The notes under the pieces are model-generated. The model ran no database searches. It had not been told where the DNA came from and saw only the letters and a list, made by a program, of their open reading frames with translations. 64,000 nucleotides of DNA, from assembly GCF_963678635.1 (NCBI RefSeq), contig NC_087067.1, forward strand, positions 39,700,379-39,764,378, read 5' to 3'. Each line of letters starts with the position of its first letter. Position 1 is the first letter of the stretch. This document shows, piece after piece, positions 24,161-34,651 of the stretch. A program made the position numbers and the translations under genes. Source of the DNA: Symsagittifera roscoffensis (Eukaryota; Xenacoelomorpha; Acoela; Convolutidae).

Positions 24161-24840
24161 AGTCAAGAATAAATGCAACTTTAAGTTTTTGCATCAGAAT
24201 AATCATTATCACAAAATTGGTCAAATTTCATTTGGTGTAACAGTTTTATCTTTCTGATGATTCATCATTTATCATAATTTTTATATTTTCTTCTGACCAC
24301 AAAAAAGGGAAAAACTTTGCCTTTGGATGTCCTATAGTTTCCTTTTTATTATGATTGTTTTTTAAGTTTAGGCTACAAAATAATTTTCAGAGTAGATCGG
24401 ATGATCTATCATGCTAAATCTCTAACAGACGTACTTTGAAGAACTTTGAAAATTTACAAAAAAATCTTGCAGCGTCGAAAAAAATCAGTTTAAAAATTTT
24501 TCTTTTATTTTCGAGCAAGTGAACTGAGAGATTAAATAGCATAAAGCGTATATGACATTGTAAAGTGTGTTTAGCTTGCATGAACAGTTTTTCTAAGTTT
24601 TGTGAGCCTCTTTGTCGGCATGAAAATTTACAAAAAACACATATTATTGAAACAGGCAAATTCACTTAATTTTTTTTTCTTCAGGTTGGTTTTTCGTTTC
24701 TCCGGTGAAAAGAACTTCTTTTTTTTGTATTTGGTAAGAAACGCATCCGAAAGTTTAATTAACCGACGCCATTCATACAGTTTTGAAAAAAATGGTATCG
24801 TTACTTTTTATTGCTTGCGCAGAAACCGGCTATCCTTGTT
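24161..24840. other. Gene-free AT-rich stretch
   Basis: Nothing recognised. Confidence 0.35.
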
Positions 24841-24841
24841 G

Positions 24842-25768
24842 TTTTTGTTCCGACGTTTGTAACGAAACTAATAAAATATTTGTGCCCGGGTTCTTCAAAC
24901 AAATTTCGACTTTTTAATAAAAAGTTTTTGAGATTTTTTTTTATTATCAGCCGAAAGGTATTGTTGTCGTGAGATCAAATTTAAAAAGACATTTTATCTG
25001 TGATCGTTTTCTTGAAGTTATGAGGGTATAAAGATTGGCAACACGGCCAATTTGCGACAAATAACGCTCGTTAGATTTCGCGCTATCAACGCGTAAGAGG
25101 AGATTTAGTCCCTCAAAGAAGTTGTTCCAAACTGGTTGAAACAGCCTATTTGTCATAATTTCTACGTTACTAGAAGCAAAATTCATCGGGGCTTATTAAA
25201 TTAGACGACAAGCAAGCTTAAATAACGGAGTTTAGACAATAACTTGCGTGCAAATTGTGTGAGATTTATTTACAGATTTAAATTTACTTTTGTTTGAGTA
25301 AATCTTGGCTGTGGCTGTCCAACCGAAAATCAGGTTATTTATGTCACATTTCTGTAACTTATGTGTTCAAAAATTATTAACTTGTTTTTCAATTTAATGT
25401 TTAATAATTAACTTACGATAACAGATTCGATTAGTTTTGTGTCAAATTTTCTTTTTGTTTTTGTATACCTTTATTCTAAACAGAGCATTTTGTTAGCCCA
25501 GTTCTTAATCTTCTAAATTCACAAAGAGTTATTTTCTAAATTCTTTTTTTATTATGGTTGTTTAAATTTATTGTCGCCTAATTTTCTAGGCACCAAATTT
25601 ATCATTTTGTACTTTATATGGCGTGTTGAGGGATGAACTTTATAAAAATGTACATTGTATTTTTTTTCTTCAAAAAATGCATCTTTGCATCATTTTTTTA
25701 AAGCAAACACTGCTTTATAGACCTTAAAAGTCAGTCGGAACATTCAGGGCTTTGCGGGCAAGTCTTGT
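24842..25768 (+). repeat. R-family dispersed repeat, copy 2 (interrupted)
   Basis: The 5' part (24842-25200) starts TTGTTCCGACGTTTGTAACG and contains TATTGTTGTCGTGAG, TGTGATCGTTTTC and CGCGCTATCAACGCGTAAG. The 3' part (about 25590-25768) contains TTTGTACTTTATATGGCGTG and CAGTCGGAACATTCAGGGC. About 390 bp of unrelated sequence lies between. Confidence 0.65.
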
Positions 25769-26593
25769 TACTTTTAATTTTTTGTTCTATTTGGATTGTT
25801 TTCAAAATCCGGTTAAAAATTTCTTCATTACTGTCTTTTATCCTTATAATATTTGATTTTCATTTTTGTTTGTCTAATCACAATAAGCTTCACTAGAACT
25901 CCTTAAAATGCTGGAGCTAAAGTAAAATATTTTTAACCGGCTGCTTTGCAATTTCATTACTGTACTGGCTGTTGGGTAAATGAACCGTGCTAAAATTGAA
26001 TTATGTGACAAATGAAGCTTACCTGTGTGCAAACAGTTTTCACAATTATAAGTGATGATAATACTTCCTTTTTTGTTAAATCTCCACATATCGTTTTTTA
26101 TATATTATGCAATTTTTTTTGTTTTTTTTTGGCTGGTTTTGATGATGAACATCGTTAATTTAGATTTAAATTGATCAGAAATCGAGCAAAAGCGTTTTCT
26201 ATCAAAAAGGATTGCAGAAAACAGATGTAGTTTTCAATTCTATTTTTCTGTTTCATGTCAATTTTTCTGTTGCTGCAAAAAAAACGTTTACATAGCTGGT
26301 ATTATCTTTGAGCTTCATTTGGCGACATTTTTAGTTTATTTATAGCCAATATATCAATGAACAAATCATAATAATAAAAAACAGTCATGTAAATCATAAA
26401 ATTTAATTAGATAAACAATTTCAAGTTTTATTTCATAGTAATTAAAATGAAAGCACATCAGTTTTTTAAATTAAATCACACGCCTGAGTATGCAAATTAA
26501 ATAGATTGGTAACCAGGGTTCATTGCAAATTAGATAACTCAACTCCGGCTTAATTATTTTACAGAAAACTACTAGCTAATGATGAAAAAATTT
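25769..26593. other. Gene-free AT-rich stretch
   Basis: Nothing recognised. Confidence 0.35.
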
Positions 26594-26601
26594 ATATACA
26601 G

Positions 26602-26892
26602 TAGAAGCGGAACTAGGATCTTCTCGAGGGGGGCGGATTTTCATAAAAACTTTCGAAACTTTTTTTAAGTCGACCAATTTTGAAAAAAAAAATGATCAAA
26701 AAGCCGTTTTTGGGCACTTTTTAGAAAATGTTGACAAAAAATCGCGTTATTTTTTTCGGCGCGCGCTCCGCCTGTAGAAAAATTTTAGAATCTGTTGGCC
26801 AAAAGAGGATTTCTTAAAAAGTACCAAAAGAGGGACCCGAATTTGGGTCGAATCCCTGAGAGAGGTGTCCCCCCCCCCTTAATCCGCCCCTG
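26602..26892 (-). mobile_element. hAT-like MITE, copy 3
   Basis: Perfect 8-bp target duplication ATATACAG (26594-26601 and 26893-26900). The left end is mutated (TAGAAGCGGAACTAGG), the right end is AATCCGCCCCTG. Interior blocks (GGCGCGCGCTCCGCC, GGTCGAATCCCTGAGAG) are shared with the family; partly deleted. Confidence 0.85.
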
Positions 26893-27216
26893 ATATACAG
26901 TATGACAAGCTGCTTAAAATTTCTCAAGTTACTTTTTCGAAAATGACTGAAATAGATTTATATAAAGTTTTCAAAAGACTAAGATTGATTTTGATGGGTC
27001 ATTCACAAGTTTTTTACAAAGTGTCTCATTGGTTGCAATTAATATGATTTTTAGAATATTCGTTAATAAATATATTTCTGCAAAATTTTTAAAGTATTGA
27101 ACATAAAATCAGTTTCTGTCATTTTGAGTGCGGTCAAAAAGTAGACAGGTCATAAAAGACACATGTGAGGCAATCACAATCAAGATAAGAAAACAAACGT
27201 GGGAAATAAAAAATTA

Positions 27217-27222
27217 TTTATT
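27217..27222 (-). promoter_or_regulatory. Poly(A) signal AATAAA for PPT2 copy C
   Basis: AATAAA on the minus strand about 110 bp past the stop codon of the gene ending at 27331. Confidence 0.5.
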
Positions 27223-27330
27223 GTTCTCGCGTACGCTTGTTTCCTTTTCTCGATTCTGATTGGCCTGAAATATGTCTGCTTTATGATCTGTCTTCTTTTT
27301 GTTACGCCGTACCCCTGTTAGTGACGGCTC

Positions 27331-29534
27331 TCAACCAAGATAGGGTCTGATGCATTTTTCATACACTTCTCTGTTGTGGGGCCAATGGGTGTGATGAACA
27401 CCAGGGAAGGTACAGAAAGTTATCTTCCCTTGCTCGTCTAAAGCCCTGAGGCCAAACAAATCATCAGTGTAATAACCCAGCTGGTTATAAGGAACAACAT
27501 TCAATTCTTCATCCCAGAAACTATACTGTGCACTTTGCCACGGCTGAATCACGTGATCGTCAGGTCCTCCTATCAAAACCAGCCGACTCAAGTTGCTGAA
27601 GTTTTCTTTATACTTGCTCGAGTTTTCATGTTTGATTTCGTTATTTAGGAATGGCAGATAGACGTTCTTGGAGAGGTAGAGTTCGTGTTGGTTTGGATCA
27701 TTCCAGTAGTTACAACCCGAAATAAGCTGACCGGCTTTGTTGTAGCACACTTTGTAAACACCTCCGGAGAGCACGTTTTCAAAAAATCCTGTAGAATTGA
27801 GAAAAGGGACTCCGTATTCGCCCAGACCTAAAATGATGTTTTAATACATCGATTATCAAATAACTATCTTTTGTATTGTTGTTAAATGAATGCAGCTGCA
27901 TTTCGTTTCACCTTTTTGGGGTCTGAACAAAGCATTTTTTCATAAAAAACTGCAACTACACTAGTTGCAGGTCGGTTTGAAAACTTCCAGAAAATACTTT
28001 CTCGAGCCTTCTGTTTGTCATGTATTTTAATATCAAACGAAAGTTTAAAATAGGATTAAATTATATGAGCTGCTAATTTTGAGCTGCAGCTCAATTCAGT
28101 TGAATACAATCAGCAAGATGAGCAGAGCTGTATAATGGATTCATCATTGGTAATGGAGCTAATGATTTTCTGAGCTCAGTCTACCAAATCCCTATAAAGA
28201 CCCTATTTTGACCAATTTCGATGCTATTACCTGGTGCAGATAGTGAAATAAAGTTGTTAATGTTCGGGTTATTCCCCATTTCAATAACCCCTCTGGCAAC
28301 AATTCCACCCTGCGAGTAACCCAACAAGTTCACGCTTCCGTAAATATCCGTGATGTTCTTCACCATCTCTGCGAAGTGCGGAACCTGAGTTGTTAGTGTT
28401 ATAATGCTAAAATGTCACAAAATTTGAATCATAAAAATAATAAAAATCAAAGTTGCAAAAAATACCTTGCATCAGGGGCGGATTTAGGGGGGATTTGACC
28501 CCCTGCCGACCCAAAGGGTCCCCCCTTCGGTACTTTTTAAGAAAACCATTTATGGCAGACCGACCCTAAAACTCTTCTTAAAATAACAGGGTCTTTTTAG
28601 TGCTTAGGAGACCCGGAAAATCAGTTTTGTCGACCTAAAAAAAGGTCGTCAAAATTTTCGAAAATTTTTTGAAAATCCGCCCTCCCCCCTCGAGAAAATC
28701 CTAGATCCGCCCCTGCCCTGCGCTAATAACTATATGGGCTGAAAATCGTGCAAGGTCTCTAATGGGTTGATGTTGTTTTTCCTAAAATAGATAGATTTAA
28801 TCAACCTTAAAAAAATGTTGAAGAACTAATAATGATTTTTGTTTTAAAATGGAAAAAACTGAAATAATGGACTCGGTTTTTTACCAGCATTCAAGTTATT
28901 GATTCGGTTCGAGCTGTTTTCATGCGGATTATAGGCTTGCGAAATGAAACTGTTGTTTTCCTTCTTATACGAGTCTTTCTGTGCTAGAAGCTTAATGAAA
29001 AAAAAACGTTTACTGATGCTACCGTTTTTATTTTTTTTTCTAAAAAATTGATTAAAAGCGCAATATTTAAATTTTAACAATATTTAAAAGATTTAAAATA
29101 TTTAACTTAATTAATATTTTTAAAAAAAGGTTTTCCATAGCGACCTTTTAATAAAAACCAGCTCTAACTGGCTTAAAAAATTCACAGTACGTCGGTCCCT
29201 CATGAAAAATTCTAGGCCTCCATTTTTGTCTTCAGTTATGTATCAATTTTATCATATTTATATTTATAATTTTTATATTTTGAAAGTTTTCAAAAAATTT
29301 TGTCTTGAAAAAATTTGGCAGCTGAACAAAACTGACTCACCTGTACTGATTGTTAAACGCGTCCAGCGATACTGTCAACATCTCCGGGAAGTCTTCGTTA
29401 ACCCATGATTTTATTTGGTGCATGCTGGTGTAATCGGAGTTTATCCCATGGATCATCAGAAAAGGTCTGTAACATCGGCTCTCCTTCGCCAACAAAAGAT
29501 GTAACAAAACCAAAAAAATCAAGTGTTTCGACAT
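27331..29534 (-). CDS. PPT2-like lysosomal thioesterase (copy C), 3 exons
   Basis: Second intact gene of the family, 288 residues. Exons: 29534-29341 (194 nt), 28406-28231 (176 nt) and 27827-27331 (497 nt). The lengths and phases are the same as in copy B, although the introns (934 and 403 bp) differ. Signal peptide 1-21 (ends KESRC), then YRPFLMIHGINSDY, GYSQGG with nucleophile Ser96, CNYWNDP, GGPDDHVIQPWQSAQY (Asp213/214), GVHHTHW (catalytic His269) and the C-terminus CIRPYLG. It aligns with human PPT2 through SIITLTTQVPHF against SLRPLWEQVQGF and through the GGPDD block. It probably acts in the lysosome on acyl thioesters. Intron 1 carries a hAT-like MITE (28473-28715). Copies B and C lie 6 kb apart in the same orientation. 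Whether their roles have diverged cannot be told here. Confidence 0.92.
28473..28715 (+). mobile_element. hAT-like MITE, copy 4 (in PPT2 copy C intron 1)
   Basis: Starts CAGGGGCGGATTTAGG and ends CTAGATCCGCCCCTG; shares GACCCAAAGGGTCCCCCCTT and the GGTCGACC-type block. Flanks CCTTGCAT and CCCTGCGC match at only 5 of 8 positions, so the duplication is worn or doubtful. Confidence 0.82.
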
Positions 29535-29860
29535 TTAAATTTGGAAATCTTTCTTGTATTTGAAACGAAAACTTATTGGCAAATTGTCTCAGCAATCAGA
29601 TTTGCCTCAAAGTGTATCAAGGGAAGTATTTCAAAACCGAAGAATTGGGTTTGAAACTGCTGTTTTGAAACAACAGTAATTAAACCAATATTTTCAGAGA
29701 AGAGAAAAGTTGCTATTCAAAACTAAATTGGCTGAGAGTTCTGCACAGATGCATCTATTTGCAAAAATTTGCTACCACGTAATGATAAAAGAAATGAACT
29801 AATTATGACCATAAAATTTAAAATCTGAGATTAAATTTGGAGGCGGAGCGGGGCAGATTA
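29535..29860. other. Upstream flank of PPT2 copy C
   Basis: Probable promoter side of the minus-strand gene. No motif stands out. Confidence 0.3.
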
Positions 29861-29863
29861 ATC

Positions 29864-29942
29864 CTAGAGCAGAATGGTCCCAAGAGCAGAATAGTCCCAG
29901 GAGCAGAATGGTCCCAGGAGCAGAATGGCCGAAAGAGCGGGA
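29864..29942 (+). repeat. 17-bp minisatellite
   Basis: Four to five copies of AGAGCAGAATGGTCCCA with one or two changes each. Confidence 0.8.
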
Positions 29943-30035
29943 AAATATAATGGAAAACTGGTGAGCGCTAGTGATAACGGGGTTGTAACTTTGGTATAAA
30001 GTCATAGCGTCTATTGTCAACCCTAGGTCGATCAA

Positions 30036-30218
30036 GGGAGGTTATCTTGCAAGATCTTGGAAGATTCTTGCAATAATCTTGCAAAAGAGGGCTATCTTGC
30101 AAGATTTTGCAAGATGGAGGTTATCTTGCAAGATCTTGCAAGATGGAGGTTATCTTGCAAGAATCTTGGAAGAAGGAGGCTATCTTGCAAGAATCTTGCA
30201 CGATTCTTGCAAGATAAC
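30036..30218 (+). repeat. Minisatellite of about 29-30 bp built on ATCTTGCAAGAT
   Basis: Five units of GAGGTTATCTTGCAAGATCT plus TGCAAGATG, each containing the 12-bp palindrome ATCTTGCAAGAT or a one-base variant. The overlapping open frames simply read the repeat. Confidence 0.8.
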
Positions 30219-31327
30219 TATCCCAAAAATTCTCTCTGAAAATGAAAAAAATAACAGAAACTGGGTGTAAGATAAAAACAAATTGATTCTAGAACGAGAA
30301 CCCAAAACTTTTTCGAGTTGATCTGAAAAAAAGTTTATTTTTTTTTTCAAAATTGTTAGTTTGAATCGTTACAAATTGTGTAGAGAGTGCTCTCGATGAA
30401 GCATATGTGCTCTGTTTTGCAGTGATTCAAACTTTCCCAACCTTTCACAAAAGTTTGCGGCAGTTGTTTTTGTTGTTTAGGCTGTTTGAGCAACCAAGTT
30501 TTAGTCTTTTACTGTTGATTGGAATGAAATTTAATTGGGTTGCTCGTTTTCCCATGTAAGTCAAAAAACATTTTGAGTTTTTCTTCGACCATTTCTGCTC
30601 ATGGAACATTCTGCTCATTGACATGCCACCATTAAATTTCACCTTTTATAAATAAGACTTCGAATTTCACAATCTTAATCTTAAACAATCTTAACAATCC
30701 TAATTCTCAAACACTCTTAAGAAGATCGTCAAATAGTTTCCAATTTTGAACTAGAAAGTATACGACAAAGTGAGCAAATCGATTGTTTTAATATATCTCA
30801 CCGACAATGACTTATGAATTGATTTCGATAGATTTTGGACAAAAAAAGGGCCACCAGAGTTAACACGGGAATGTTAATTCCACGCTCACAAATCTAAATT
30901 CCAATCAACTTCGAATACACGAGCAATTTTGCCTTGTCACTTGCTTATTTGCTTTTTCTTTAAAAAATAACGATAGTCAGGTTATTGCTCCAATTTTTGA
31001 AGAAAAGCTGGGGGTATTTTTTGTTGTCAGTCAATTTTCGAATTTTGAACTAGGCGTTTTTGCAAAGTTTTTAAGCCATCTGAAAAACATTGTTATTTGG
31101 TGCCCAAACTTCAAAAGATTTTCACGTATGATTAGTTGTTGGGTTTGAAAATGACTAGTTTGGCCAAATTGGTATAATAACTACTAGTTTGCGTTTTATG
31201 ATGCTCGTAAGCGGCGGATCAATGCGTTTCAAATTGAACTGAGGCAGGTCGTTTAGTCCTAGTACTATACGATGAGACGCGAAATATATCTCTTTTAAAC
31301 TTATTTTACCGTTTAGGGTATAAATTG
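30219..31327. other. Gene-free AT-rich stretch
   Basis: Nothing recognised. Confidence 0.35.
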
Positions 31328-31850
31328 AACAAGACTGCTCGTATATCAGAGCAAAGCCTTGAAAGTTCCGACTGTCCCTTAATTCATATCGAATAGTTTT
31401 TGGGGAAAAATATTGAAAACCTATACATTTTGGACAAAATCGAAGTGTAAATATTTGAGTCGTACGAGATTAATACGACCACCAATTAATTAGCCTCAAT
31501 TCAATTTGGAACGATTTTGTTTTGCGGATAATTCGCCACGCATAAACGTTTCGCGTTACGCTCTCAGCACTATGAATAAACTCTTGAAAGCCCGCATAAT
31601 GTAGTCCAGAACATGGCAAATTTGGCAACTTTCAAACCCCGAGAATTTTACAAAAAAATATCTGTTTACATTTGGTAATATATGGAGGTAAATTATCTTT
31701 TTACATTTGAACTCAGGAACTCAATATCTTCAATAGGGTAAAAAAAGTTTTTGTTGAAAAATAAAATTTCCAACTGTGAAAACTGACTGAATAAAAAAAC
31801 CACACCGAGCACGAATATTCCGTTTTGTTCGAAAGCCGGAACAATAACAT
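31328..31850 (-). repeat. R-family repeat, subtype b, copy 3
   Basis: Begins AAGACTGCTCGTATATCAGA and ends CCACACCGAGCACGAATATT, CCGTTTT, GGAACAATAA. It shares long blocks with 49208-49672 and 50290-50787 (CAATTTGGAACGATT, ATGAATAAACTCTT, ATAATGTAGTCCAGAACATGG). Confidence 0.7.
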
Positions 31851-32869
31851 AAAGTTTTATCACGACTAATTTTACAATTGTTTCTTAATTTTAATCTTTC
31901 CAATGTTCAACAAAAAACTTTTTAATTGACTTTTAAGTGTATTTGGAAAATTCACAGTTTTGCCCTGATACAGGAGCATTTTTTTTTTATATTCACGAGC
32001 ATTCTAATTTTTGCAAGTTCTATTATCGGTAAAGAAATTACATTGTTCCAGTATAACTCTTTGTACAAACAAAAGCCTAGATTCCTAAATGATAATCAAC
32101 TATTTTGCATTTTTATTGACGCTCGTATTAAGAAGATAAAAAGACTCGAATTTATATATTTTTTTTCAGGTTAAAACAAACACGTTTGTGTCGTTAATTT
32201 TATTACAATGTTTTATGTTTTATTTTCTTTCAGAATCACAATTAATGCATTTATATCTCAAAAACAGCAGTTTTTTATTGAAATATAGTTCCTAGTCATG
32301 TTAAAAATAGGAAGCAATACTTTTAAAATCCTGGAGCATCACGCATTTTACGTGTATTGTTTTTTGGAATGGTGATGTTTTTCGACTATGTTTGAGATAT
32401 AGTAATGCTTGAGTTTTTTCTTGTTTTTGTCACATTGTAACTGGTAACAAAGGGCAAAACAGTCCTTGAATGTTTCAACTGGCCTGAAATTGGGACTTTT
32501 GAAATTTAATTGGTGTAACGTATCAAAAATATGAAGTGATGAATGTAGCGTCTAGTAATGCATTAACAAGACCAAATAGCTTGTCATTACTCAATTTGGA
32601 TTGAATTTGGAGCCGGAATAAATCGCGCAATAAAAACTTGAAATGTGTTTTTATTAGGCGTTTTATCAATTGTGTTAATTGTCCCGAATTGGTCACAAAA
32701 ACATTTTTCAATCTCTTTAATTTTGGTGACTTTTATGTTTGATAGTGATTTTGCATTAGTGACTTTTAGTTTGGTAGTGAAATTTGATGTTAACTGTCCC
32801 GAATTAGCCACAATAGTAATTTCCAAGCTCCTTTTCATTTCACCAAAATGATCACTGATTAGTTAATTT
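31851..32869. other. Gene-free AT-rich stretch
   Basis: Nothing recognised beyond short accidental frames. Confidence 0.35.
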
Positions 32870-33385
32870 TTGTTCCGACTTTCGATACGAAAGTAACGGA
32901 AAATTTGTGCTCGGGGTGGGTTTGTTTTCTTCAGACAAAACTCGACTTTTTAACTAGCCATTTTTGAAGGATTTTTTTAATATCATTCAAAAAGTATTGT
33001 TGTCCTGAGCTCAAATTTGAAAAGATATTTCACCTGTGATCATTTTTCGTGAAATTACGGGGGTTTAAAGATTGCCATTTTGGGCAATTTGGGACAATTA
33101 ACGCGCGATATATTTCCCGCTATTAACGCGTAAGCAAAGATTTAATCCCATAAGTGATTTTATGGCAAAGAGCGAAGTTTACAAGGAGCAAAATTTATCC
33201 TTTTGTACTTTTGTACTTCAACCTTTTGTGTGGGGGGATGATTTTTATGAAAATATTCAAATTTTAGAAAAAAAGTTTTTCATTTTGTTTTATTTCATTT
33301 AATTTTTTAATGTTATTACTGCTCCATAGACATTAAAAGGCAGTCGGAACATTCAGGGCTTCGCCTTGATACGAGCAGTCTTGTT
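32870..33385 (+). repeat. R-family repeat, subtype a, copy 4
   Basis: Full-length-looking copy. Starts TGTTCCGACTTTCGATACGA with AAGTAACGGAA and GTGCTCGGGGTGGG, continues ATTAACGCGCGATATATTTC and CGCTATTAACGCGTAAGC, and ends GAACATTCAGGGCTTCGCC with ATACGAGCAGTCTTGTT. The end region can form a small hairpin (CAGGGCTTTGCCCTG in intact copies). Confidence 0.72.
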
Positions 33386-33542
33386 TAATTTTGCGGTCAA
33401 GGAAGTAAAATGTTTCAGTAAATCCGCCTAAAGTTGCTTCTTTAGAAAAAACGAAATGTAGAGAAAAAATTACCCGTAAGACATATATTCTGTCAAAAAT
33501 TTTGAAAGATGGACCACAAAAAATGTAAAATGAAATCATTGG

Positions 33543-33742
33543 NNNNNNNNNNNNNNNNNNNNNNNNNNNNNNNNNNNNNNNNNNNNNNNNNNNNNNNNNN
33601 NNNNNNNNNNNNNNNNNNNNNNNNNNNNNNNNNNNNNNNNNNNNNNNNNNNNNNNNNNNNNNNNNNNNNNNNNNNNNNNNNNNNNNNNNNNNNNNNNNNN
33701 NNNNNNNNNNNNNNNNNNNNNNNNNNNNNNNNNNNNNNNNNN
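33543..33742. other. Assembly gap, 200 N
   Basis: Exactly 200 unknown bases, a placeholder length. An upstream exon of the opsin gene could be hidden here. Confidence 0.99.
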
Positions 33743-34415
33743 CCTACTTTAACAAACTCAACCATGAAATTAAAATCCTTCGAGCTAATTGAATACTTCC
33801 AACTGTAACAGGATACAATAGCAGTTCCAATTTATTACCTAACTTTCTTTCAATTTTGTTTTATTCTTCTTTCGGGGATGCAAATCAGGGCTTATAAGTG
33901 CAAATAGGGTTCAAATGATCAGAACAAATAAACCCTGTTAATTATTTTTGGTCAAAACGTTCTTTAAAAAAGTAGTTGACATTTATGCCTTTTGTAAGCT
34001 AAAATCTATTACGCATGATTGAAAAAGTAACCTTCAGAGTTTTTGTGGTTCGCATTTAAATAATTTTATCGGTGTGATAAATTTCACATTTCTAACTTTC
34101 TGTTTATTGACAAAAATTTCAAAAACTTCCTTAATCTCGACGAGAGCTAACGTTTATTTATCGCAACATCTTCTGTTCTAAGAAGTTCACCTCTAGAACC
34201 AGAAGACTGCTTTTTGAATTATTTTGCAGTTACCTATTTCCGTTTTTTTATGCAACATTTTCTAAGTTTTTGTCCTATGATATCAGAAAGTTATTCACAG
34301 ATTAGTTCTCATTTTACCCAGCAAAATCAGAAACAATATAGCCCTTAAGCCCTCAGGGTTCCCAATAACCTTTACGCGAATATCAATTTGACTTAAATTT
34401 GAACAGAACTTAACC

Positions 34416-34651
34416 ATGACGCGACCCCTATCCAATTTGAACTCAGGTTTGCGTGCTGCAATCATGATTCTCATTTGCTCAGCTGTGATTGGCTGTGTCA
34501 TGTTTCTGTGGAGAAGTCGCAGTCTGAAGAAGACGAACTTCGTCTGCTACTGTGTGGCCCTAGCAGCCTGTGACCTGTCCTTCGCCTCATGCTTCCTCCT
34601 CAACATATCTGGTCTCACAGCTGCCATTGGAAACGATTTTCTGCAACAAGC
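34416..34651 (+). CDS. Opsin exon 1: TM1-TM2
   Basis: ATG in the context TTAACCATGACG. TM1 is about residues 12-32 (AAIMILICSAVIGCVMFLW), TM2 about 42-62 with AACDL. The donor is CAAGC|GTAACT, phase 2. An AG at 34446-34447 (AACTCAG|GTTTG) could instead be an acceptor if an unseen first exon lies upstream. Confidence 0.8.

Noticed and set aside
24842-25200. Open frame ending near 24947 with DSAKSNERYLSQIG-like product
   Set aside because: Lies within the R-family repeat and is not kept open in the other copies.
30057-30270. Open frames rich in LQD/ARIL repeats
   Set aside because: Read-through of the minisatellite of about 30 bp.
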